The position numbers and the translations under genes were made by a program. 11,733 nucleotides of DNA, from contig CAZLTY010000153.1 of assembly GCA_964562575.1 (NCBI GenBank), positions 1 to 11,733 on the forward strand. The letters run 5' to 3'. Under the pieces are notes generated by a model. The model made no database searches. It was not told the DNA's origin and saw nothing but the letters and a program-made list of their open reading frames with translations. Below are positions 1-6,809 of this stretch, piece after piece; the stretch's first letter is position 1, and the number at the start of each line of letters is the position of its first letter. Origin of the DNA: SG8-4 sp964562575. Its GTDB lineage: Bacteria; Planctomycetota; Phycisphaerae; Sedimentisphaerales; Anaerobacaceae.

Positions 1-690
1 CTCGTCGACGAAAGAGTTCTCAGGCACGTCGATACAATGGACTAGCGACCGTGCGAAATCCTCGACCGAGGGGTATCCGTCCAGCCAGTCGTCGTCGATA
101 CCGGCGGCTTTGCAGAAGTTTGTCCGAGCGGCGCCGGGGACAAACGACGTCGCCTTGCCTCCCCACTCGGCCATCTCCAGGTGCAGACACCGCGTGAAGC
201 CGACCATGCCGGCCTTGGCGGCGGTGTAGACCGACCAGCTCGGCCATGAATAGTGCGCGCAACCGCTGGAGACATTAATGATGTGCCCGGCGCCTCGCGG
301 CTTCATCTCACGGACAACCTCCCTGCATCCTTTAATGACCGAGATGATGTTGACATTTAGCACCTGCTGAATGTCCTCGTCGCTCATCTGCTCGACCTCG
401 GCGATTCGTACACCTGCGCCGTGGTTGTTTACGAGCACGTCGATGCGCCCGAATCGCTCGTTAACCGAAGTTATGAGCCGCTGCCAGTCGTCGGTGCTGA
501 CGGCATCGGCGCGGACGGCGAGCAGATTGTCACCGGCCAGGTCTTTCTGTGCCTGCGCCAGGCGTTTCTTGTTGCGGCCGGTAATCGCCACTTTTGCCCC
601 CATCTCAAGAAGCATCCGCGTTGCCTCCAGGCCAAAACCCGATGTGCCTCCCGTTATTATGACCACTTTGTCCTTAACGTAGTTCTTCAT
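1..690 (-). CDS. Short-chain dehydrogenase/reductase (SDR), 3' end cut by window edge
   Basis: This is a classical SDR, a cytoplasmic NAD(P)-dependent oxidoreductase; the first 230 residues are visible and the C-terminus lies beyond base 1. The Rossmann nucleotide motif TGGTSGFG is at residues 13-20. An NNHGAG stretch at 88-93 stands where NNAG is usual. The catalytic residues are all present: Asn114 (or Asn112), Ser142 in INVSSG, Tyr155 and Lys159 in YTAAK. Pro-Gly follows after strand 6 (FVPGAA), as in the family. The ATG at 690 is preceded by AAAGGA about 5 bases upstream, which supports this start. The next gene upstream on the same strand is the secreted PA14 protein, but 730 bases of decayed DNA separate them, so this gene probably has its own promoter. 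Substrate cannot be read from the sequence; sugar or polyol oxidation would fit the neighbours but is only a guess. Confidence 0.93.
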   Translation of the reverse strand, partial: MKNYVKDKVVIITGGTSGFGLEATRMLLEMGAKVAITGRNKKRLAQAQKDLAGDNLLAVRADAVSTDDWQRLITSVNERFGRIDVLVNNHGAGVRIAEVEQMSDEDIQQVLNVNIISVIKGCREVVREMKPRGAGHIINVSSGCAHYSWPSWSVYTAAKAGMVGFTRCLHLEMAEWGGKATSFVPGAARTNFCKAAGIDDDWLDGYPSVEDFARSLVHCIDVPENSFVDE

Positions 691-944
691 GTTCGTCCTT
701 TCACTGGTGAGTGAATGCCTGTCAATTGCGATCCATTGGCTGCGGCGTCTTGTGCCCCCCGGAGGCTCGACCGCACGCTCGACGACAATAGCAGAAACCG
801 CCGGACTCGTCAACATGGGCCGCACAGGACAGAGAGAAAGTAAAAAGGACAAAGTGAAAAGGAACCACGGATTTCACTGATTAACCCAGCGCAGCCCTTG
901 GCCGCAACCCAAAAGACTCCAAACCACGAAAAAAGACAATAACC
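691..944. other. Gene-free stretch with degraded dispersed-repeat-like sequence
   Basis: No convincing gene is present. The piece at 861-886 (GGAACCACGGATTTCACTG and following bases) resembles, from memory, a 'CCACGGATTTCACGGATT' sequence that recurs in intergenic DNA of many environmental bacterial genomes. The short bases before it are A-rich. The stretch directly upstream of the dehydrogenase must hold its promoter, but I see no clear -35/-10 pair. Confidence 0.35.
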
Positions 945-1154
945 GACAGAATCTGCCTTTATCCTGTATCCATCAATGACAGGAAGATAAGCGAGGAAAC
1001 TGTTTTGCTGGATGGCGACGAAATCCTCATAGGTCGAACCACCCTGTTGTTCACTGAGAAGAACTTCGAGGACTGGGAAAGCGCGCTGTCACACTTCAAG
1101 AAGGTTGGCGAGCGGAAGCGTCCGACGACATTGGATTCGTCAATGCCAGAATAG
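945..1154 (+). pseudogene. Remnant: C-terminal end of an FHA-domain protein
   Basis: A plus-strand frame ending in TAG at 1152-1154 reads DRICLYPVSINDRKI and then LLDGDEILIGRTTLLF, followed by a charged tail (FTEKNFEDWESALSHF onward). The Asn-Asp-Arg-Lys turn, the 'L-x-D-G-D-E-I-x-I-G-R-T' strand pair and the final 'L-L-F' match the last strands of a forkhead-associated (phosphothreonine-binding) domain. The N-terminal half of that domain, with its GR and SxxH phosphopeptide-binding residues, is missing, and so is any start codon with a ribosome-binding site. The frame is open back to about 885, but the sequence before about 945 does not look like protein. It is probably the end of a gene lost by deletion or rearrangement. 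The frame is too short and startless to be listed as a gene by an ORF finder. Confidence 0.6.
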
Positions 1155-1420
1155 TCAGATGCTTTCGTTTCTGGGCTTTCGCATACTTCCGTCGCTTGAC
1201 AGTTACGTCACACGAGCCCCTCAGAATTCCTACACAGCCCTGTGAAAGGGTGCTCTGAGCGACGATCTGCCTATGGGGAACACCGTAACTTGTTCCTTGA
1301 GATTGCGCGAGCAGAAAGGGCCAAGAGTCACCCCCAGAGCAAAACAACCGGGGCCTATATCGAGTGAATCAGTACAGACCCCATATTGGTGCAAACTCAA
1401 TCCATCTGCGGCTATAGTTT
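1155..1420. other. Gene-free stretch downstream of the PA14 gene
   Basis: No intact gene is seen. A plus-strand open segment ending in TGA at 1365-1367 reads AYGEHRNLFLEIARAERAKS and looks somewhat protein-like, so a second decayed gene piece is possible. A small hairpin with arms GGAACA (1277-1282) and TGTTCC (1291-1296) is present, but without a T-run, so it is not a convincing terminator for the PA14 gene that ends at 1421. Confidence 0.3.
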
Positions 1421-3403
1421 CTACCGAACCAGCCGGATGTCGTCGAAGTACATCGTCCCTGCGCCACCAGCAGCCGGACTACCCTTTGTACCGAAACCGA
1501 TGGTAATCGAATTGACATTGGCTAGATCTACGCCTGCAAATTCCGTCAGGTCGATGACCCACTCGTTCCACCAAGCCATCTGCGTTGCGCTCGCGTCGTC
1601 GTAATAGACTACCGCGTTGCCGAGAGCGACGAACATTCTTTCGGCGGTATTACCCGACAAGCCTCTGAACCACAATGACAGCTTCGTAACACCTTCCTCC
1701 GTCCAGTCACGCGGATGGACCAACGTCAGTGTTGCTTCGGAATTCTTGTTGGCATTGTCGTAGCGATACGGCAGCGACTGCGTGCCGCCGTGAACGATGC
1801 TTTGCTCAGCGTAAGGTGGAAGGTCATTGCCAACCAGAGCACCATTGTCTGTCACCCCAAAGCCGTCGATCCACTTGTCGAACACCCTATTGCTCGCAGG
1901 GTCAGGGGGATCAATGTCATTGTAGGACTCAAAATCATCGACGAGAATAAAGTCGGCTGTCGTAAAGCTCCAGACGAGACCCTTGACCGTACCCGTATTA
2001 TAGACCGTATCGACGCGCCAGCAGTAGTCGCTGTGCCACGCGAGTTTTCCGGGATCATAACTCTCAGCGCCTAATGCCTTGTTACCCTTATACTCCGTCG
2101 AAGCAGTCGTGGCATTCCCCACGGAATCCTTATCTGTACCGAAGTACACATCGTGCGAGGCGGCGGTAGTCGCCGGAGTCCAGTTGAGCGTTGTATTCAT
2201 CTGTACACCCGTCGCACCGCTGGCCGGCTGCAAACTGCGGGCTGCGCCGGGAGTCGTGAAGCTCCAGATGTCGCCCTTGATCATCTGGGGAGGATTGAAC
2301 TCATCGACGCGCCAGTAATAGACCTTCTCCAATTCGAGTGGACCAGGTTCGTAAGTTGCAAATCCCAACGGGCCGCCTGCAGCATTGTTCACCTCGTCAA
2401 AATCAGTGCCAATGTAGAAGGCGTGCAGTTTTGCAGCGAGACCCGGCGCCCAGATAAAGGTCGCATTCGGGTCCACAAACTCGGCGCCATCGGCCGGATT
2501 GGGATCATAAGCAGTCGTGGGCGGAACTGAAAAGCTCCAGACAGGACCCATCCACGGGCTATCAGGCTCTGCCGGATTGACCTCATCGACTCGCCAGTAG
2601 TAAGTCGTACCCGGAACAAGACCGTCCGGATAACGAAATCCAGGGAAGCCAACGGTAATATCCGTTGAGGACTGGTTGCCCAGGAACGCGCCTTCGACCC
2701 TATCATTCACTTCGTCGAAACTCTCGCTGAAATATACATCGTGTGAAACCGCCTTATCTCCGGCAGCCCAGACAACGCTCGCCCACGTATCCAGGAACGT
2801 GGCGCCGTTAGCCGGCTCCGGATCATGCGCGTTCGACCATCCCAGCCACGGCGATAGATACTGTCCGTCGATTATCACCGGACCGGCGCCAATAGTCGGA
2901 CCACCCCAGCCGACAGTCAGGGTGTCGCCGCCGCCGCCTTCCTTCATTAACGCCTCGATGTAGTACTTCTTGCCGGCCTGCAGCGTGATGGTAGACGACT
3001 TCTGACCTGGTTCCTTGGTCCACTCATATTGCGCGGTCCAACTGGCCACCCTGGCGACCACAGTTGCGTTGTCCGGATCGTCATTCGTGCTCAACCATAA
3101 TTCACAGTTGTCGTCACCTGCCACCCAGAACTCGTAATCGCCGTCCGCAGGCGCGTAAAGGTAACCCAGGGCACGGCAACCATAATTGTCATCAGGGTCC
3201 AGCTCCGAGTCGATACTGCTCCTCAGTTCGCTGATGTCCGGGCTATCGGGAAACCGAGGGTCGTTTCTGAGACTGGCCAGGTTAGTGCCAGCGATGTCGT
3301 ACCAGAACTCCCACAGGATCTCGCCGGTTGGCTGGGCCAGGGCATTACCGGCAATCCCAAACACCAAGACTAAAACCACCAAACAAGTCGTTCTTGTGCA
3401 CAT
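1421..3403 (-). CDS. Secreted PA14-domain protein with three Fn3-like modules and a C-terminal binding module
   Basis: A 660-residue exported protein, probably extracellular or surface-attached and carbohydrate-binding. A Sec signal peptide covers residues 1-23 (hydrophobic LVVLVLVFGIAG, then ALA-Q). Residues about 27-183 look like a PA14 domain: WEFWYDIAGT near the start, a 'YLYAPADGDYEFWVAGDDNC' strand region, and KKYYIEALMKEG. Three related modules follow at about 192-297, 298-385 and 386-482. Each starts with 'P-x-x-G-A' and contains 'H-x-x-Y-[FI]-[GS]' and '[YC]WRVD', then ends in 'WSF[ST]'. The last part (484-660) begins VDDFESYND and ends FDDIRLVR, a beta-rich module common in planctomycete secreted proteins. 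The ATG at 3403 has a strong AAGGAGGA 5 bases upstream. It lies 200 bases downstream of the Tat enzyme on the same strand. No catalytic residues are recognised, so binding or scaffolding is likely. Confidence 0.88.
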   Translation of the reverse strand: MCTRTTCLVVLVLVFGIAGNALAQPTGEILWEFWYDIAGTNLASLRNDPRFPDSPDISELRSSIDSELDPDDNYGCRALGYLYAPADGDYEFWVAGDDNCELWLSTNDDPDNATVVARVASWTAQYEWTKEPGQKSSTITLQAGKKYYIEALMKEGGGGDTLTVGWGGPTIGAGPVIIDGQYLSPWLGWSNAHDPEPANGATFLDTWASVVWAAGDKAVSHDVYFSESFDEVNDRVEGAFLGNQSSTDITVGFPGFRYPDGLVPGTTYYWRVDEVNPAEPDSPWMGPVWSFSVPPTTAYDPNPADGAEFVDPNATFIWAPGLAAKLHAFYIGTDFDEVNNAAGGPLGFATYEPGPLELEKVYYWRVDEFNPPQMIKGDIWSFTTPGAARSLQPASGATGVQMNTTLNWTPATTAASHDVYFGTDKDSVGNATTASTEYKGNKALGAESYDPGKLAWHSDYCWRVDTVYNTGTVKGLVWSFTTADFILVDDFESYNDIDPPDPASNRVFDKWIDGFGVTDNGALVGNDLPPYAEQSIVHGGTQSLPYRYDNANKNSEATLTLVHPRDWTEEGVTKLSLWFRGLSGNTAERMFVALGNAVVYYDDASATQMAWWNEWVIDLTEFAGVDLANVNSITIGFGTKGSPAAGGAGTMYFDDIRLVR

Positions 3404-3603
3404 AATCGTCCTCCTTCAAGAATAAGGTTAACGTCAAATGACCGTCTTTGCTGAAACTAGTCCTCCACTTCTCTGACCTTGCATGCTTGCTTCGAGACCC
3501 CGAACGACATGTTTCAATCCTGCCCGGATGGCCTCAAATCCACATACATCACCTTATACAACTTATACCAGATCAGCCGCCTCCCCGTCAAGAAGAAAGC
3601 TGA
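3404..3603. other. Gap between the Tat enzyme and PA14 genes
   Basis: Two hundred bases with no gene that I can support. It should contain the 5' leader, and perhaps a promoter, of the PA14 gene, but neither a good promoter nor a T-run terminator is visible. The two genes could be cotranscribed. Confidence 0.4.
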
Positions 3604-5682
3604 CTATCCGGGAAGTATACGCAAGAAACACAACTTGCGCGAGGGCAGATCAAAGTTGACACGCGTTCGTCGGCCTTGCACCGCAAACTCATGAGTTTGT
3701 GACAGTTTCTCTTTGTCGCCGTTTTTGGTCGCGATGGTGAGTTTGTACTTGCCCGGATCGAGCAGATAGAACTCCGCCGCCATCGAACGCGGTTCGGCGT
3801 CGAAACAAAACAACTCGGTAGCGAAGCTAGCGCTTGCCGATTCGGTAACCAGTGCCGCGATGTTACGTGGCGGCGTCAACCAGCGAACGGCATTGAGCGG
3901 GAAATATCCGGCGTCGCCGGGATCGCCCGTTGCCATCGAATAGAGCAGTGATGGATTAGGTGTGTAAGTGGGCGCAGCAGGTTTGGCCAAAGCTTCAGAG
4001 CCGCCGAACAGAGAAGGAAATCGCAGGACTCGATCGGTGTAGCGAACTTCACTTGTGTAGCCCTCGAAGTTTATGCGCAGTGCCTCGGCGTTTTGGCGCA
4101 GGGCCGATACGAGCGGGGCCGAATCGCCGCGCAGGCGAAAACGCATGTATGGTGACATGTCCCTGGCGAGAAGATCATCGAACTCAGGGTTGTCCCTCAG
4201 AAGCCTGTACTTGGCAATCACGCTCGCGAGCCCTCGGAGTCTCGACGCACACCAGGCTTCGGTTCCGGCAGCCGGCTCTTTCTCCAGGGGTGAACTGAGA
4301 TACTTTAGGCGAATATCAGCCATTGCGCGGATAGGCGCAAGATATTTCGCTTCGCCCGTCATGTACTGGGTCAGCAGCAACGTGTGAGTCATCAGGTCCA
4401 TCGCGCTGGGATAAAGATACAGCGTGTATTCACCGTGGTTTCGCGGATTCCACCAATCCGGCCCGAGGCCGCCTACGTGGCCGTCGGGGAAGTGGATTGC
4501 CGTCGGGATTATCCCGGCGGGTTTGCCGCGCTGCCTTCGGGCCGCAGCATCGACCCAAGTGTCCATCCACGCTGCGAATAGCTCTGTTAGTCGTTTGTCG
4601 CCGGTCCTCTGCCAATAGAGCAATGTAGGCTGGACAACGCGCGGGTGATATACCGTGTCACAGGCTCGCTGCGGATTCGTATCGATTCTGTCGGCCGTGA
4701 AATAGGTGCTCTTAAATTGCAGGAACCCGCGCTGATTCCGGGCGGTCCAGTCATTCTCCATGAAGTCAGCTAACTTGAGGGCAAACTCTCGCCAGAGATC
4801 GTTCTCTGGATCAATGTGCATCATGGGGGTAATCGCATCGGCGGAATCCTCCGCGGTGTGTTCGACGTCCGACATGCGCGTTGTGTAACCGCTCTTCATG
4901 TGCGACTGGTCCATAAGGGCCTTGGAAAAGCGGGCCTGCGCCCGACTGATCTTGGGGCTGTCGAATCCTATCAGAACCGGCACCCACCAGCGCCACATCT
5001 CGCAGTCGTCGCCCCAGCCGCCGCCGTATTGGCCGTCGGCCTGCATACGGTTGTCGATCCACCACTCGATTATGTCGGCGAGCCGTTCCAATCCCTCGCG
5101 CTGGCAAATTGCCCACTGAGGCGCGCCCGGAACCGTTTCATAACGCTTGCGAGGCGGTGTGGGATGCCCCAGATACATCCGGACGATTTTGTTCTGCGGA
5201 AATGCCTCGGCGTATTTCTCGAAGAAGCCGCGCGCCGCGGCGAAGAATTGGCGTTTCCTCTCGGGGATATTCCAGACGCCCCCGGATTCCAACGCGTACC
5301 AGATTACCATCCTGCCTCGATACAACCACGTCAGGGGATAGAGCAGCGAACTTTCGGCAATTTCAAAATCGAAGTCCTTCGTTCTTGCAGCCTCTCGACC
5401 GAAATAGTCCAGCCTTTTATCGCCCAGCCACCGTTCGATTTGAGTGATCAACCTTGGAAGGTCCTCCTTGACAGACGCATTGAGCCCCGATTGCGTGCTG
5501 AGTTGTTTCAGATAGCTCAGGCGCAGCTCGTCGCTGTCGGTGTTGCCTGCCCGTTGAATTATGGCGTGCACCGAGTCACGCCCGGCCTCGGTCTGCCCGG
5601 CAAGAGCCCCGGCAATTGTGCCGGCAGCCGCTAAAGAAGAACTGCGGAGAAAAACGCGTCGTGATAATTCAACTTTCTTCAT
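3604..5682 (-). CDS. Tat-exported predicted alpha-barrel glycan-active enzyme (uncharacterised)
   Basis: A 692-residue protein with a twin-arginine signal: SRRVFLRSS at residues 7-15, then a hydrophobic stretch and ALAGQTEA. It is therefore expected to be folded before export to the periplasm. The body (about 60-480) is rich in helices with many Trp/Tyr/His/Asp clusters, such as GGGWGDDCEMWRWW (220-233), DVEHTAEDSAD (272-282), CDTVYHPRVVQP (341-352) and GPDWWNPRNHGEYTLYLYP (407-425). This pattern suggests an (alpha/alpha)-barrel glycoside hydrolase or polysaccharide lyase; the Asp pair 225-226 and Glu228 are candidate catalytic acids. The last 120 residues look beta-rich. I cannot name the family. 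The ATG at 5682 is chosen over a frame start at 5700 because GGAGG sits 6 bases upstream and the Tat motif then falls at the usual distance. The PA14 gene follows on the same strand. Confidence 0.8.
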   Translation of the reverse strand: MKKVELSRRVFLRSSSLAAAGTIAGALAGQTEAGRDSVHAIIQRAGNTDSDELRLSYLKQLSTQSGLNASVKEDLPRLITQIERWLGDKRLDYFGREAARTKDFDFEIAESSLLYPLTWLYRGRMVIWYALESGGVWNIPERKRQFFAAARGFFEKYAEAFPQNKIVRMYLGHPTPPRKRYETVPGAPQWAICQREGLERLADIIEWWIDNRMQADGQYGGGWGDDCEMWRWWVPVLIGFDSPKISRAQARFSKALMDQSHMKSGYTTRMSDVEHTAEDSADAITPMMHIDPENDLWREFALKLADFMENDWTARNQRGFLQFKSTYFTADRIDTNPQRACDTVYHPRVVQPTLLYWQRTGDKRLTELFAAWMDTWVDAAARRQRGKPAGIIPTAIHFPDGHVGGLGPDWWNPRNHGEYTLYLYPSAMDLMTHTLLLTQYMTGEAKYLAPIRAMADIRLKYLSSPLEKEPAAGTEAWCASRLRGLASVIAKYRLLRDNPEFDDLLARDMSPYMRFRLRGDSAPLVSALRQNAEALRINFEGYTSEVRYTDRVLRFPSLFGGSEALAKPAAPTYTPNPSLLYSMATGDPGDAGYFPLNAVRWLTPPRNIAALVTESASASFATELFCFDAEPRSMAAEFYLLDPGKYKLTIATKNGDKEKLSQTHEFAVQGRRTRVNFDLPSRKLCFLRILPG

Positions 5683-5688
5683 AGGTGA

Positions 5689-5693
5689 CCTCC
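5689..5693 (-). promoter_or_regulatory. Ribosome-binding site that fixes the start of the Tat-exported enzyme
   Basis: On the minus strand GGAGG stands 6 bases before the ATG at 5682. This places the start six codons inside the longest frame and gives a normal Tat leader. Confidence 0.75.
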
Positions 5694-5700
5694 AGAACAC

Positions 5701-5930
5701 AATGGCACTCTACAGAATACCCTGAAATGTTGTGGACTCAAAGCGATAAATCGTACAAACCGAGCAATGTCATTGCGAAGGAGCCCTTCGCCCAGGCTCA
5801 GGACAAGGTCCGCGGCCCTTCGGGCCTCCAAGGACTATCCGTGAACACGTTTGGCGAGGGATCAGGCTATTGACGGCCGGGGCTGTAGCGGGCAGAATGG
5901 CCCGCGACAAAACTGACTGTGGCTGCTGCT
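5701..5930. repeat. Divergent intergenic region with two tight hairpins in repeat-like sequence
   Basis: This gap lies between two divergent genes and should contain both promoters. The centre carries two palindromes. GCGAAGG (5775-5781), AGC, CCTTCGC (5785-5791) gives a perfect 7-bp stem with a 3-base loop. GGCCC (5814-5818), TTC, GGGCC (5822-5826) gives a 5-bp stem. The lead-in GTCATTGCGAAGGAGC and the run CCCAGGCTCAGGACAAGG resemble dispersed intergenic repeats that I recall from many bacterial genomes, where such sequences are translated spuriously as 'AQDK'. A degenerate REP-like element is the best reading. I cannot assign promoter boxes with confidence. Confidence 0.5.
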
Positions 5931-6809
5931 ATGAAGATCTACGCAAAACTGATTTTGACAACGCTGTTCTGGGGCGGCACTTTCGTTGCGGGCAAAATAG
6001 CGGCCCAAAATGTCGGGCCTTTTTCGATCGGATTTCTCAGGTTCGCTATCGCCTCAACGCTTCTGCTGGCGCTGACTCGGAAAATCGAAGGCAGACTTCC
6101 TCGGCTGAAGAAGTCTCAGATCGTCCCGATCATCCTGCTCGGACTGATAGGCATTTTCGCGTACAACGTCATGTTCTATAAAGGACTCAAGATTATCGAA
6201 GCATCCCGGGCGGCTCTGATAATCGCAACTTGCCCGATTTTCATTACGATATTCTCGGCGCTGCTGCTGAAAGAAAAGATCACTCCGCTGAAGGCTCTCG
6301 GGATCGCCATCTCGGTGTGTGGCGCAACGGTGGTCATATCGAAAGGGGACATCAGTCAGATAATTGACCGAGGGCTGGGCCGGGGGGAACTCTACATTTT
6401 CTTCTGTGTCCTGAGCTGGGCTACCTACTCGCTGATAGGAAAATCCGTTATGAAAGACCTGTCGCCACTGACGGCGGTATCGTATTCGGCCGCAGTCGGA
6501 GCAATCGCTCTGGCAGTCCCCGCCTGCTTGGAAGGATTTATAGGGAACATAGCGCATCAATCCGCCCGGGATTGGCTGTGTATTTCCTATCTGGGCATCT
6601 TCGGAACTGTAATCGGATTCGTCTGGTACTATGAGGGCGTCGAGAGTCTGGGCCCGACCAAGGCGGGTTTGTTTATAAACTTCGTGCCCATATTCGGGAT
6701 CGTATGTGCCCGCCTGATCCTCCATGAGCAAATCACCTTCTCGCTCGCAGTCGGCGCGGCTCTTGTCATCTCCGGTGTCTATCTGACCAACAGGGATTCT
6801 AGGTTTTGA
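5931..6809 (+). CDS. EamA/DMT-superfamily transporter (10 transmembrane helices)
   Basis: A 292-residue inner-membrane protein with two EamA repeats. The first covers about residues 1-125: LILTTLFWGGTFVAGKIAA, an 'R-x-A-[IL]-A-S' segment after helix 2, 'N-V-M-F-Y-K-G-L' in helix 3, and 'A-A-L-I-I-A-T-C-P-I-F' in helix 4. The second covers about 140-285: 'W-A-T-Y-S-L-I-G-K', 'G-T-V-I-G-F-V-W-Y-Y-E-G-V' and 'A-G-L-F-I-N-F-V-P-I-F'. Ten hydrophobic helices can be counted. The family exports or exchanges metabolites such as amino acids, but the substrate here is unknown. The start is uncertain: ATG at 5931 is preferred, while GTG at 5919 would add four residues (MAAA), and neither has a good ribosome-binding site. 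The 3' end is intact and abuts the mobile element; the integrase frame runs antisense through most of this gene. Confidence 0.9.
   Translation: MKIYAKLILTTLFWGGTFVAGKIAAQNVGPFSIGFLRFAIASTLLLALTRKIEGRLPRLKKSQIVPIILLGLIGIFAYNVMFYKGLKIIEASRAALIIATCPIFITIFSALLLKEKITPLKALGIAISVCGATVVISKGDISQIIDRGLGRGELYIFFCVLSWATYSLIGKSVMKDLSPLTAVSYSAAVGAIALAVPACLEGFIGNIAHQSARDWLCISYLGIFGTVIGFVWYYEGVESLGPTKAGLFINFVPIFGIVCARLILHEQITFSLAVGAALVISGVYLTNRDSRF

Noticed and set aside
4816..5634. Long plus-strand open frame of 272 codons
   Set aside because: It is fully antisense to the Tat-exported enzyme, has no recognisable domain or ribosome-binding site, and is rich in residues typical of shadow frames.
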